A stretch of DNA of 64,000 nucleotides from CAZCFB01 sp964511535 (GCA_964511535.1 CAZEFW010000005.1:62001-126000); one strand, 5' to 3'; shown: positions 43,952 through 52,742, counted from the stretch's first letter. A program made the numbers and translations. The notes: generated by a model not told the origin, from the letters alone.

Positions 43952-43967
43952 TGGTACCTGAGTACCA
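43952..43967 (-). promoter_or_regulatory. Dyad TGGTAC-N4-GTACCA at the parA start
   Basis: A perfect six-base inverted repeat with a CTGA centre, two bases upstream of the parA start codon. It could fold in the mRNA to limit initiation or bind a regulator. It is unlike parS. Confidence 0.35.
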
Positions 43968-44068
43968 TACAACCTCCCGCCAGGTCAGCGTTCCGACGAA
44001 AAAATTGGTGATGACGGCTCCTTGAGAGAAAGCCGCGAAACTTTCTGGACAGGGGGTGAGTGCCGTGG

Positions 44069-44095
44069 CTACATTGTATTCAGATGTAGGATAAA
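44069..44095 (+). promoter_or_regulatory. Promoter-like element with dyad CTACAT-N9-ATGTAG
   Basis: The dyad overlaps ATGTAGGATAAA (44084-44095), shared with the region upstream of the PilZ gene. TAGGAT may be the -10 box. It is followed by the leader of the small acidic genes. Confidence 0.5.
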
Positions 44096-44170
44096 CACTT
44101 TCATGTATGGAAAAATGATACCACGGCAGCAGCGGACCCCAGGCGGAGCGACACCCCACAGGAGTTCTCG

Positions 44171-44593
44171 ATGATCCAGCACCAGCCCGAGTTCTGTAGG
44201 AGACGCACCAGCAGGCCGGCAAACGCGCCGGTTTGCTGGTGGCAGATCATGAACCGCGCCGTCCCCGCGCCCATGCCGTTTCAGGACCTTTACCAGGAGT
44301 GGCTGCTCGGATCCGAGCCGCCCCCGTTCAAGGAGAGCACCATGGAGACCACCAAGAGGAATCAGACCCTGGCCACGGCCACCCAGCAGGCAGAGGACAA
44401 CGTCTGGGGCGATGACGCTCCCTTCGTGGACGAGTGGTTCGGTGAGGGAGACAACTTCTGCGAGCGCAAGCCGATGCAGGCCCTCGAGCTGGAGCTCGAG
44501 ATGGGCAGGGAGCAGGACCGCGAGGAGCGCCTCGACCGGGCTCTCGGCTGGATGCGCTCGCTGGCGGTGGCCACCGGCCTGGTGCCCGCCTGA
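44171..44593 (+). CDS. Small acidic hypothetical protein (two possible starts)
   Basis: I do not recognise this protein. From ATG 44171 (CAGGAG six bases upstream) it has 140 residues; from an in-frame ATG at 44342 (AAGGAG six bases upstream) it has 83 residues, beginning METTKRNQTLATATQQAED. The shorter form is acidic and helical, ending in RALGWMRSLAVATGLVPA. The first 57 residues of the long form are Pro/Arg-rich and include a strong hairpin in the DNA (44206-44241), so they may really be a structured leader. The next small gene lies 49 bp downstream. It is divergent from parA. Confidence 0.55.
   Translation: MIQHQPEFCRRRTSRPANAPVCWWQIMNRAVPAPMPFQDLYQEWLLGSEPPPFKESTMETTKRNQTLATATQQAEDNVWGDDAPFVDEWFGEGDNFCERKPMQALELELEMGREQDREERLDRALGWMRSLAVATGLVPA
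44206..44241 (+). promoter_or_regulatory. Strong hairpin in the leader or 5' coding part of the small acidic gene
   Basis: Arms CACCAGCAGGCCGGC and GCCGGTTTGCTGGTG pair over 15 positions with only two G-T wobbles and a 6-nt loop. It lies between the two candidate start codons and is not followed by a T-run, so it looks regulatory rather than a terminator. Confidence 0.5.
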
Positions 44594-44642
44594 CCCCGAA
44601 GGACAACTACCCATTGGGGCCATGCCCCACAGGAGAACGATA

Positions 44643-44831
44643 ATGGCCAGTGCATTTCCCCGTGTTTACAGCGACTTCAAAGAGTTTGAGACCTTCGAGC
44701 TGCGCAAGCTGGACACCCTCTACGACTCGGTGGGCGAGACCGTCAACGAGATGTTGATGGAAGAGGCCGAGGAGGAGGCGCACGAGCGGGAAGACGGCAT
44801 CCTGTTCGACGCCATCGACGGCGAGCTCTGA
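44643..44831 (+). CDS. Small acidic hypothetical protein
   Basis: A 62-residue, strongly acidic, helical protein beginning MASAFPRVYSDFKEFETFEL and ending in EDGILFDAIDGEL, with an uninterrupted Glu-rich helix in the middle. AGGAG lies eight bases upstream in the sequence CCCCACAGGAG, which also precedes the ATG at 44171, so the two translation-initiation regions look duplicated. I know no homologue. The 56 bp to the GT2 gene include a C-rich stretch. Confidence 0.55.
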   Translation: MASAFPRVYSDFKEFETFELRKLDTLYDSVGETVNEMLMEEAEEEAHEREDGILFDAIDGEL

Positions 44832-44875
44832 AAAAACCCCCCAATTCCCCCCTGTAACAATCTCCCCTCCCGGCG

Positions 44876-44881
44876 TACTTT
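44876..44881 (+). promoter_or_regulatory. -10-like hexamer TACTTT, 6 nt before start codon
   Basis: TACTTT precedes the ATG of the GT2 gene by six bases; no Shine-Dalgarno site is present. Confidence 0.3.
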
Positions 44882-44887
44882 CCCCTC

Positions 44888-45583
44888 ATGCGCCACGGCA
44901 CCCGCATCTCGGTGATCATCCCCGCCCTCAACGAGGAGCGGGCCATCGGCAACGTCCTGCGTGACATCCCCGAGTGGGTGGACGAGGTGCTGGTGGCTGA
45001 CAACGGATCCACCGACGCCACCGCCGAGGTGGCCGCGCGCAACGGGGCGCGGGTGGTCCACGAGCCGCGCCGGGGCTACGGCTGGGCCTGCACCGCCGCC
45101 ATGGACGTCATGGATGATCCCGGGGTGGTGGTCTTCCTCGACGGGGACTACAGCGATCACCCGGAGGAGATGGGATCCGTGGTGGATCCGATCCTGCTGG
45201 AGGGCGCCGACATGGTCATCGGCTCGCGCGCCCGCGGGCAGCGGGAGCGCGGATCGCTCACCCCCCAGGCCTACTACGGCAACCTGCTGGCCTGCGCGCT
45301 GCTGCACCTGTTCTGGGGCGGGCATTGCACCGACCTCGGCCCGTTCAGGGCGCTCCGCCGGCAGGCGCTGGACGACATGCGGTTGCGGGAGATGGACTAC
45401 GCCTGGACCATCGAGATGCAGGTCAAGGCGGCGCGGGCGGGCATGTGCGTTGTGGAGGTGCCGGTGAGCTACCGGCGCCGCATCGGCACCTCCAAGGTGT
45501 CGGGCACGGTCAAGGGCGTGGTGATGGCGTCCTACAAGATCCTGTTCACCATCTTCAAGATGGCCGCCCAGGGAGGGCGCTGA
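44888..45583 (+). CDS. Family 2 glycosyltransferase
   Basis: A 231-residue GT-A fold enzyme: SVIIPALNEERAIGNVL, VADNGSTDATAEVA, then VVFLDGDYSDHPEE with the metal-binding DxD-type site, and the acceptor region TDLGPFRALRRQALDDMRL. It resembles dolichyl- or polyprenyl-phosphate sugar synthases, but lacks the C-terminal membrane segments of some members; TVKGVVMASYKILFTIFKM may act as an amphipathic membrane helix. The alpha-2-macroglobulin gene ends 18 bp away on the opposite strand. Confidence 0.88.
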   Translation: MRHGTRISVIIPALNEERAIGNVLRDIPEWVDEVLVADNGSTDATAEVAARNGARVVHEPRRGYGWACTAAMDVMDDPGVVVFLDGDYSDHPEEMGSVVDPILLEGADMVIGSRARGQRERGSLTPQAYYGNLLACALLHLFWGGHCTDLGPFRALRRQALDDMRLREMDYAWTIEMQVKAARAGMCVVEVPVSYRRRIGTSKVSGTVKGVVMASYKILFTIFKMAAQGGR

Positions 45584-45601
45584 GGGGAGGGGGGGGCGCC
45601 G

Positions 45602-48600
45602 TCAGTGGGTGACGGTGACCAGCGGCGCCTCGGCGAGCTGCAGGTACTCGGGGGTGTAGTACGGGTACGCCTCCGAGGCCGGGGCCTTGGCCTTCACCGC
45701 CAGGGTGGCGGTCATGTTGAAGGTCACCGCCTCGGACTTGCCGCCGTCGAGGTTGCCCAGGTAGAGCACCAGGTAGGGGCTCTTCTGCTCCACCATGTTG
45801 ACCACGCCGTTGGTCTTGCTGTGGGACAGGTCTGACAGCTTCACCGTGAAGCCGGGGGGCAGGCCCACGCGCATCATCACCGCGGGGATGGTGCCCGAGC
45901 CGGTGTTACCCACCGTGGCGGTCACCGCGACGGTCTCGTTCACCTTGAGCGCGGTCTTGTCGTACTTGAGGCTGAAGGTCAGCGGGCCCTTGCCGGCCGC
46001 CGTGCCGTGGGGCAGGTAGTAGACGCCCACCACCTGGTAGGCCAGGGCGCCGCTGCCGCTGAAGGTGATCGAGACCTTGTTGCTCCCCTCGATGAGGCTG
46101 GTCTTCAGGTCGAACAGCCGCGTCAGGTCGCTGGTGGAGGGGGAGACCTGGGAGGTGCCCTGGGTCTTGCCGTTGTGGGTCACGGTGATGGTGCCGAGGG
46201 CCTTGTCGCCGCCCTTGGCCGCCAGGGAGAGCAGCAGCGCGCGCAGGGCGAGCACGGTGGCCTGGGTGGTGCCGTAGCCGCCGTAGCTGCCCTTGGCGCC
46301 GGCCAGCCACTTGAGCCCGCCGGCGGTGTAAGCGGAGCTGTCCTTGGCCAGCAGCAGGGCGCCCACCACCAGGGCGGTGGTCTCCACCTCCATGGACTTG
46401 CCGTAGCCGTAGGTCACGCTGGCGCCCTTGCCGGTCCACTTGTACGCGTCGCCCTCCTTGGTGGCTGCCTTCTTCAGCGCCGCGAGCAGGGCCTGCCCGT
46501 CGGTGTCGGAGGAGCTGGCCGTGAGCAGGGCGTTGGCCGCCAGCGCCTGGGTGTAGCTGTCAGAGCTGGCCGTCACGTGGCTGCGCAGGTAGCCCAGGGC
46601 GCTGCTCAGGCCGCCGCCGGTGTAGCCGCTCTTGGCCAGGGCCCAGCCGGTGTAGGCCGTGGCCCGCGCCGTGGCGGTGGCGGAGTCGCCGGTGTAGCCG
46701 TAGTACTTGGAGCTCTGGGCCGGGAAGGAGCCGTCGCTCAGCTGCTGGCCCACGAGCCAGCTCTGGGTGCGGGCCAGCAGCGCCGGGTCCACGTAGCGCA
46801 CCTTGGCCATGTCCGAGAACTCCATCAGCCCGAAGGCGGACAGCACCTTGCTGGCCGGCGGGTAGCCGTACAGCGAGAAGCCGCCGCCGGAGACCTCGTA
46901 GTTGATCAGGCGCTGGTAGCCGGAGTCGATGTACGCCTTGGCCTTGGCCTCCAGGTTCTTGTTGGCCAGGCCGGCGGCCTTGAGGTAGCTCAGCACCATC
47001 ACGTTGGGGTAGGTGCTGGAGCTGGTCTGCTCGAAGCAGCCGTACGGCTTGCGCAGCAGGGACTCGAAGCCGTGCACCACCTCGGACAGCAGGCCGGGGA
47101 AGACGCGCACGAACAGCTCGCTGGCGCCGTCGATGGCCTTGGTCGGGATGTCCACGGTGTGGGACACGGTGCCCGGCTTGAGCTGGCCGGCGAAGATGAT
47201 CTCCTTGCGCTCACCGTCGGGGAGCACGGTGACCGAGCGCTTGACGCCGTCGGAGTCGGTGGCGCTCACGCCGGTGACGGTGAAGCCGAAGGTGCCAACC
47301 TTGTTGACCTGCACCTTGAACAGGGCGCGGGTCACGGACTTGGCCGGCACGGTGAGCTGCTGGGTGGAGGCGCCGAGGAAGGTGAACCACGAGGCCGCCT
47401 TGGCCGTGACGGTGACGGTCTGGGCGGTGCCGGTGTAGTTGTAGACCGGCACCGGCACCTCGACCTCGTCGTTCTGCAGCAGGTGCTTGGGCAGCAGCGC
47501 GTCCACGAAGAACTCCTGGAACACTGTGATGCCGGCGGTGGTGGAGCCGAGCTGGCCGGCCACGGTGTGGGCGATGGTGCTCAGCTTCCAGGTGGTGATG
47601 CTGTCGGCCAGGTCGAGGTCGATGGTGGCCTTGCCGGCGCTGTCGGTGATGAGCGCCGGGTCCACGTAGAGGGTCTCGGGGAAGTCCTGGCGGATGGTGA
47701 CGCTCTTGCTGCCGCTGTCCTTGCCCGGGCCGGCGTCGCCGCTGGTGGCGCCCTTGTCGGACTTCGGCAGAGCGCCGGAGTCGGGGTAGCCCCAGCCGCC
47801 GCCGTCGGAGGACATGGCCGCGTCGGCGTACGAGGCGCCGCTGTCCATGCCGGGGTAGCCATGGCCCACGTACCAGTACATCCAGCGGGACAGGTCGTCC
47901 TTGGTGCCCCACACCTCGTCCATACCGGCGCCCCGCACCTTCACCGAGTTGCCGTTCATGGTGGCCTTGTACAGGGTGCCGAAGTCGTCGGCGGAGTCGT
48001 TGATCCTGGCCTCGATCCACTTCTGGGCCTCCTCCTCGTCGTCGGCGTCGATGTACTGATCGTCGCCGAACTTGTCGGCGAAGCTCTGGCGCAGCGCCTT
48101 GACGAAGGCGTTGATGCCGGTCTTGCTGGCCGACAGCGCGGCGGTGAAGTCCTTGTCCGCCGAGCGGTAGTTGATGGGGTAGGTGGTCTTCTGCCCGGCG
48201 GCGTTGAACAGCATGCGCGCGCGGATCTGGTCGGCGGCGGTGGGGTTCGCCTTGAGCACCACGTCGGGGCTGACGAACTTGAGCTCCTTGTTGGCGGTGA
48301 CCACCGCCTGCTCCAGGAAGAAGTACTTGCGCTCCAGGCCCGGCTTGAACTCGGTCATGGCGTAGAGCGCCTCGTCCACCACGTGCACGCCCATGGCGCC
48401 GGGGGCGGGGTTGCCCTTGTTGTCCTTGAGCTGGATCGTCACCTTGGCCTTGCCCGCAGGACGGTAGGTCTTCTTGTCGGTGGTGACGCTGACGGTGAGC
48501 TGGTCCTGGCCCGCCACGAAGGCGAGGCGCTGGTCGGACAGCACCTTGTTGTCGACCAGGCAGGAGGCCTTGATCTCGATGGTCCGGCGCATGTCGCCGC

Positions 48601-50419
48601 TCAGGGAGATGCTGGCCGTGCCCTTGCCCGCGGTGAGCTTGACGCTGCTGGAGTGGACCACGGCGTTGTGCCGCACCACCTCCAGGCCCGCCTGGGCGCA
48701 CTTGCTGGGGGCGGTGATGCTCACCTTGGCGGTGTCGCCCTCGCGGTAAAGCGCCTTGTCGGTGCCGAGGCGCAGCAGCTGGCCGTCGGCATCGCAGTTG
48801 ATGTAGGCGCCATGCTCGAGGCCGTCGTAGACCACCGAGATGCCCACCAGGCCGTCGGAGTCGCAGCGGGTGACCTTGGCGTCGATCTGGGCCAGGCCGG
48901 TGCTGCCAGGCACGGTGACCTTGGCGGACTTGGCGCCGTTGATGGTGGCCGCCGCCACGGCGCTGTCGCCGCCGCTGACGTCGAGGGTGCCGGCCTTGGG
49001 CTTGCCCACGGGGTCGGTGAGCAGGGCGAAGAAGGAGATTGTGTCGCCGAGGGCGGCGGTCTTGCGGTCCGCCATCAGCTGAAGGCGGTAGGTGTCGCTG
49101 GTCAGGGTCACGCCGGCGGAGCCCATGGCCTCGGCGCCGGAGGCGTCCTTGACCTTGGCCGACAGGGTCATCAGCTTGCCGCTGCTGGGCGCCAGCACCT
49201 TGAAGCTGAACTTGCCGCTGGCGTCGGTCTTGCCCTGCAGCTCGGCGATCTTGGCGCCGAAGACATCGGCGGCGGTGAGCACCACGGCGCCGTCCTTGAC
49301 CGGCTTGCCGAAGAAGTAGATCGCCTTGACCGAGCCGCTGACCGTGGCGCCAGGGGACCAGTACCCCTGGGTGGTGCTGAGGCTCACCTTGAACTTGGGC
49401 AGGACATACTTGTCCACGCGGAAGGTCTTGGTGCGCACCGTGGTGCCCATGGTGATGCGCACGGTGTACTTGCCGAGCCCGAGCAGCCGGGCCAGGTTGA
49501 AGCGGAACGACGCGATGCCATAGGCGTCGGTCTTGGTGGTCTTCTTGAACAGCTTGTTCCCCTTGGGGTCCTCCACCTCCACCAGGATCGCCTCGCTGGC
49601 CACCGGCTTGACGGCGGGCTGCCGCATTGCCAGGGCGCGGATGTACACCGTCTGCCCCGGCTGGTAGAGCGGCTTGTCCGTGGTGACCAGCACCTGCCGC
49701 TCCTGCTCGATGAGCACCGGGTGGCTGCTCTTGTGCCCACCCGCGGTGACGTTGATGGAGCCGCTGCCCTTCTCAAGGGCGGTGAAGCTGAAGGAGGCCA
49801 GGTGCAGGCCCGCCTCGTCGGTCTTGCCCACGCTGAGCATGCGGGTCTTGTTGGTGGTGTCCGACTTGAACTCCACGCTCACCTCGCCGCCCGAGACGCC
49901 CACCCCGGTGGTGGGGTTGGTCAGCAGGATCCGCATGGCGCCCTTTTCGCCCGCGGCGAAGCGGTTGTTGCCGATGACGGTCAGGCCGCTGCGCTTGAGG
50001 GCCATGAACAGCGAGCGGCTGCCGTATAGCTCGCCCTCGGGCAGGGCAGCACGCCAGCGCAGCACCCACCCCCCGAGCTGCCCGATGGAGCTGACGCCGG
50101 GCGCGTCGATGGTGACCATCACCGTCTTCTTGTTCTTGTCCAGGGTGAAGGGCGCCGAGGCTGACTTTTCGGCGTTGAGCTCGCCGAGCTGGCGCGTCTC
50201 CAGGGTGAGCGTGCCTGCGAACGAGTTGGCAGTGGTGCGCTGCAGGGGGAAGCTGACCTCCAGCTTGCCCTTGTTCAGCGACGCAGAGATCTGGGCCTCG
50301 TCGATCTTCGCGCCGTACCCCTCGGTCACCTCGGGGGGCGCCTTGTCCTCCTCTCCGCAACCGATGGCGGCGACGAGCAGGGCGACAACAAGCAACGATC
50401 CTTTCACATTGTGGGTCAT
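45602..50419 (-). CDS. Alpha-2-macroglobulin-like lipoprotein with thioester
   Basis: A 1605-residue periplasmic or surface lipoprotein (lipobox VAAIGC, Cys21). Macroglobulin-type beta domains fill the first half, including TTDKPLYQPGQTVYIRALAM. A Gly/Ser/Asp-rich stretch near residues 860-910 may be the protease bait region. DFPETLYVDPALITDSAG starts the alpha-2-macroglobulin core. The thioester is intact as PYGCFEQT (Cys1128, Gln1131), then the helical thioester domain, and a receptor-binding-like C-terminal domain. In animals the family traps proteases; bacterial members probably protect the envelope. It is not paired with pbpC. AAGGAGG lies six bases before the ATG. Confidence 0.93.
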   Translation of the reverse strand: MTHNVKGSLLVVALLVAAIGCGEEDKAPPEVTEGYGAKIDEAQISASLNKGKLEVSFPLQRTTANSFAGTLTLETRQLGELNAEKSASAPFTLDKNKKTVMVTIDAPGVSSIGQLGGWVLRWRAALPEGELYGSRSLFMALKRSGLTVIGNNRFAAGEKGAMRILLTNPTTGVGVSGGEVSVEFKSDTTNKTRMLSVGKTDEAGLHLASFSFTALEKGSGSINVTAGGHKSSHPVLIEQERQVLVTTDKPLYQPGQTVYIRALAMRQPAVKPVASEAILVEVEDPKGNKLFKKTTKTDAYGIASFRFNLARLLGLGKYTVRITMGTTVRTKTFRVDKYVLPKFKVSLSTTQGYWSPGATVSGSVKAIYFFGKPVKDGAVVLTAADVFGAKIAELQGKTDASGKFSFKVLAPSSGKLMTLSAKVKDASGAEAMGSAGVTLTSDTYRLQLMADRKTAALGDTISFFALLTDPVGKPKAGTLDVSGGDSAVAAATINGAKSAKVTVPGSTGLAQIDAKVTRCDSDGLVGISVVYDGLEHGAYINCDADGQLLRLGTDKALYREGDTAKVSITAPSKCAQAGLEVVRHNAVVHSSSVKLTAGKGTASISLSGDMRRTIEIKASCLVDNKVLSDQRLAFVAGQDQLTVSVTTDKKTYRPAGKAKVTIQLKDNKGNPAPGAMGVHVVDEALYAMTEFKPGLERKYFFLEQAVVTANKELKFVSPDVVLKANPTAADQIRARMLFNAAGQKTTYPINYRSADKDFTAALSASKTGINAFVKALRQSFADKFGDDQYIDADDEEEAQKWIEARINDSADDFGTLYKATMNGNSVKVRGAGMDEVWGTKDDLSRWMYWYVGHGYPGMDSGASYADAAMSSDGGGWGYPDSGALPKSDKGATSGDAGPGKDSGSKSVTIRQDFPETLYVDPALITDSAGKATIDLDLADSITTWKLSTIAHTVAGQLGSTTAGITVFQEFFVDALLPKHLLQNDEVEVPVPVYNYTGTAQTVTVTAKAASWFTFLGASTQQLTVPAKSVTRALFKVQVNKVGTFGFTVTGVSATDSDGVKRSVTVLPDGERKEIIFAGQLKPGTVSHTVDIPTKAIDGASELFVRVFPGLLSEVVHGFESLLRKPYGCFEQTSSSTYPNVMVLSYLKAAGLANKNLEAKAKAYIDSGYQRLINYEVSGGGFSLYGYPPASKVLSAFGLMEFSDMAKVRYVDPALLARTQSWLVGQQLSDGSFPAQSSKYYGYTGDSATATARATAYTGWALAKSGYTGGGLSSALGYLRSHVTASSDSYTQALAANALLTASSSDTDGQALLAALKKAATKEGDAYKWTGKGASVTYGYGKSMEVETTALVVGALLLAKDSSAYTAGGLKWLAGAKGSYGGYGTTQATVLALRALLLSLAAKGGDKALGTITVTHNGKTQGTSQVSPSTSDLTRLFDLKTSLIEGSNKVSITFSGSGALAYQVVGVYYLPHGTAAGKGPLTFSLKYDKTALKVNETVAVTATVGNTGSGTIPAVMMRVGLPPGFTVKLSDLSHSKTNGVVNMVEQKSPYLVLYLGNLDGGKSEAVTFNMTATLAVKAKAPASEAYPYYTPEYLQLAEAPLVTVTH

Positions 50420-50637
50420 GGCTTCCTCCTTGTTCGCTTCTCTTTGCGCAATGAACCTAGCAAGGAGCGTTCCATGGGGGATCAGAATGGTAACGATCAG
50501 GAATTAATGAGTTTTATTGACAATCGCCCTATGTGCCATCGTGTGCCATGATGCGTGTGCGCCCATGTTTCCTGGCACAGGTGGCACACCCGTGGCAAAG
50601 GGCTGGTAATCCTCGACCGGTGTGAAAGAATGCCTCC

Positions 50638-51930
50638 ATGGGGACCAGCCTCATGGCCGGACTGGCTGCCAGCTGCGCGGCGTACCTGCTGATCTATCGC
50701 ACGGCCCTTGGCGCCGAGCTGGGGCAGCTGGTCAACCTGGCCGCGACCCTGGCCGCCAGCCTGCCCTTCGCCTTCATGCTGTTCAGGTCGCAGCGGGCAA
50801 GCATGGGGCAGGGCCTGAGTCACCGGCACTGCCTGATGCTCCTGCTGCTGGGCGCCGCCGCGCTGCGCCTCTGCCTGCCCTGGGACGGGCTCGCCGGCAC
50901 CGACGACGCCTACCGCTACCTGTGGGACGGCCGGGTGCAGGCCAGCGGCATCAACCCCTTCGCCCATGCCCCCGACGCGCCGGCGCTGGAGGCGCTGCGG
51001 GATGAGCGGTTCTGGCCCAACATCTACCGGCCAGACATGCGCACCGTGTATCCCGGGTTGAGTCAGCTCTGGTTTCTGGTGGCCTACCTGGTCCACCCCG
51101 GCGGCTTCATCGGGCTGAAGCTCGTGCTGCTGCTCAACGACCTGGCGGCGGTGTGGCTGCTCTACACCTTGCTGCGGCGCCGGGGGATCACGCCCCTGCG
51201 AGCCGCGGGCTACGCCTGGTCGCCCCTGCCGGTGGTCCAGCTGTTCGCCGGCGGCCACCTCGACGGGCTGATGGTGCCCTGGCTGCTGCTGTGCGTGCTC
51301 ATGGCAGAGCAGGACAAGCTGGGCTGGGCCGGGGCCGCGCTGGGGGCGGCGACCCAGGTCAGGCCGGTGGCCGTCCTGGCCGCGCCCGCCCTGGCGTTGC
51401 GACGGCCTCTGCGTGAGACCTGGCTGGCGGGCTGCGGGTTCGTGGCCGCCTTCTCCCTGCTGCTGCTGCCATACGCCCGCGCCGGGGCGCTGATGCTGGA
51501 GTCGCTGCTGGTGTACGCCAACCACTGGCGCTTCAACGGTTCGCTGTTCCAGCTGGCCGAGGGCCTGTTCGGCCGGCGGCGGGTGGTGCGGCGGTCGCTG
51601 TACGGCGTGGTGGCCGGCGCCAGCCTCGGCGCCGCATGGCTGCCGGTGGGGGTGCACGGGCGCATGCTGGCAGCGCTGGGCGCCTACTTCATGCTGGCGC
51701 CCACGGTCTACCCCTGGTACCTGCTCGGGTGCCTCGGCCTGGGCGCCCTGTACGGCGGCCCGCTGGTGGCCGCCGGCCCGCTGCTCGTGACCCTGTCGGA
51801 CCTCGTCTTCCTGGTCAAGGCCCTGGGCGGCAAGTGGCAGCTGCCGACCCACCTGCTCTGGCTGGAGTACGCAGGGATCTACGGCCTGCTCACCTACCAG
51901 CTCCTGACCCACCGCCGCCGCAACAAATAA
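50638..51930 (+). CDS. GT87-like polyprenyl-linked mannosyltransferase, membrane protein
   Basis: A 430-residue protein with about ten membrane segments. The loop GTDDAYRYLWDGRVQASGINPF is the GT87/GT-C type active-site loop with acidic residues. Downstream segments include LKLVLLLNDLAAVWLLYTLL and the WSPLPVVQLFAGGHLDGLMV motif. It probably adds a sugar from a polyprenyl phosphate donor to a glycolipid or polysaccharide. The GT2 enzyme upstream on the same strand could make such a donor (inference). Its TAA lies inside the first of two identical hairpins. Confidence 0.8.
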   Translation: MGTSLMAGLAASCAAYLLIYRTALGAELGQLVNLAATLAASLPFAFMLFRSQRASMGQGLSHRHCLMLLLLGAAALRLCLPWDGLAGTDDAYRYLWDGRVQASGINPFAHAPDAPALEALRDERFWPNIYRPDMRTVYPGLSQLWFLVAYLVHPGGFIGLKLVLLLNDLAAVWLLYTLLRRRGITPLRAAGYAWSPLPVVQLFAGGHLDGLMVPWLLLCVLMAEQDKLGWAGAALGAATQVRPVAVLAAPALALRRPLRETWLAGCGFVAAFSLLLLPYARAGALMLESLLVYANHWRFNGSLFQLAEGLFGRRRVVRRSLYGVVAGASLGAAWLPVGVHGRMLAALGAYFMLAPTVYPWYLLGCLGLGALYGGPLVAAGPLLVTLSDLVFLVKALGGKWQLPTHLLWLEYAGIYGLLTYQLLTHRRRNK

Positions 51931-52041
51931 AATGTCAAGTGTAGGGGTCAGACCCCCCTACATGACATTTTTTCGCGAACGATCTTGCAGCCAGAAATAA
52001 AATGTCAAGTGGTGGGGTCAGACCCCCCTATATGACATTTT
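51929..52041. terminator. Doublet of long hairpins (REP/RAYT-like), bidirectional terminator
   Basis: Two near-identical hairpins (51929-51971 and 51999-52041, period 70 bp) have outer arms AAAATGTCA and TGACATTTT and an inner GGGGTCAGACCCC. The first is followed by a T-run on the plus strand. The doublet fills the gap between convergent genes, and the stop codon of each lies in its outer arm. The GGGGTC-AGA-CCCC core is typical of REP elements mobilised by TnpA-REP (RAYT) transposases; no such gene is in the window. Confidence 0.8.
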
Positions 52042-52699
52042 AGCCGGGGCGGAAGTACTCTTCCCAGATGCGGAACAGTTCAGCGGTGGCGTGGACGTCG
52101 CGGGCGCAGTAGCGGGCTATGTCCAGGTACTTTCCCGCGGCGAACAGGTCCTTGACGTCCCCGCCGCTGACGCCCTCCTCTTTGGGGCTCTTGACGCCGA
52201 GGAAGCGGCACCACATGTCGAGGCTGTAGAAGTCCCGGTTGGCGCCGAAGTAGGACAGCTGGTCCATCAGGTCCAGGTGGCCCGGCTTGCTGCCGCTGAT
52301 GTATCGGTACCCCATCAGGTCCACGCTGGGCCGGACCCGGTGTTTGGCCGAGCGCGCCAGCAGGAAGGGCGCGTCGAAGCCCCGGCCGTTGTAGGTGATG
52401 AACTGGCCGTAGCTGCTGATGTTGTCCCAGAAATGCTCGAGCAGTCCCCGCTCGTCGCACACCTGGTAGCGCACCCCGTCCTCCTCGAAGGGCTCCACCT
52501 GCTCGCCCGGCGCCTGGAAGAAGACCCGCCCCCGGTTGGAGTCGGGGTTCACCATGGCCACGGTCACCACCTCCGCGAACAGCGGGTACAACCCGAGGCG
52601 CTCCTGAAGCTCCCGACGCTCCACGTACTCACGCTGCTGGTCGCCGAGGCTGTTCAGGTCCACGCCCACTGTCTCGATGTCGAACACCACACGTTTCAT
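52040..52699 (-). CDS. Predicted 3'-5' exonuclease, DEDDy family
   Basis: A 219-residue PolB-like proofreading exonuclease fold. Exo I is VVFDIETVG (Asp7, Glu9), Exo II is TYNGRGFDAPFL, and Exo III is ARYCARDVHATAELF with the Y-x3-D pair, so all four metal-binding acids are present. It probably trims DNA or RNA 3' ends. TATACT ends six bases before the ATG, with no Shine-Dalgarno site. It is divergent from recD2, 43 bp apart, sharing promoter space, so a repair link is plausible. Confidence 0.85.
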   Translation of the reverse strand: MKRVVFDIETVGVDLNSLGDQQREYVERRELQERLGLYPLFAEVVTVAMVNPDSNRGRVFFQAPGEQVEPFEEDGVRYQVCDERGLLEHFWDNISSYGQFITYNGRGFDAPFLLARSAKHRVRPSVDLMGYRYISGSKPGHLDLMDQLSYFGANRDFYSLDMWCRFLGVKSPKEEGVSGGDVKDLFAAGKYLDIARYCARDVHATAELFRIWEEYFRPG

Positions 52700-52705
52700 G
52701 GGGCG

Positions 52706-52713
52706 AGTATAGT
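52706..52713. promoter_or_regulatory. Overlapping divergent -10-like hexamers for exonuclease and recD2
   Basis: TATACT on the minus strand (52706-52711) lies six bases before the exonuclease ATG; TATAGT on the plus strand (52708-52713) lies 29 bases before the recD2 ATG. One short sequence may thus serve two divergent promoters. Confidence 0.4.
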
Positions 52714-52742
52714 ATGGTGGCGGCAACGCGAGAAAGCTCACC

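Noticed and set aside
44103..44174. Separate 23-residue gene before the small acidic gene
   Set aside because: No ribosome site and no recognisable product; mentioned only as a possible leader peptide.
46007..50029. A 1340-codon open frame antisense to the macroglobulin gene
   Set aside because: It is a by-product of high GC at third codon positions; its translation is His/Gly/Val-rich low complexity and the opposite frame has clear domains.
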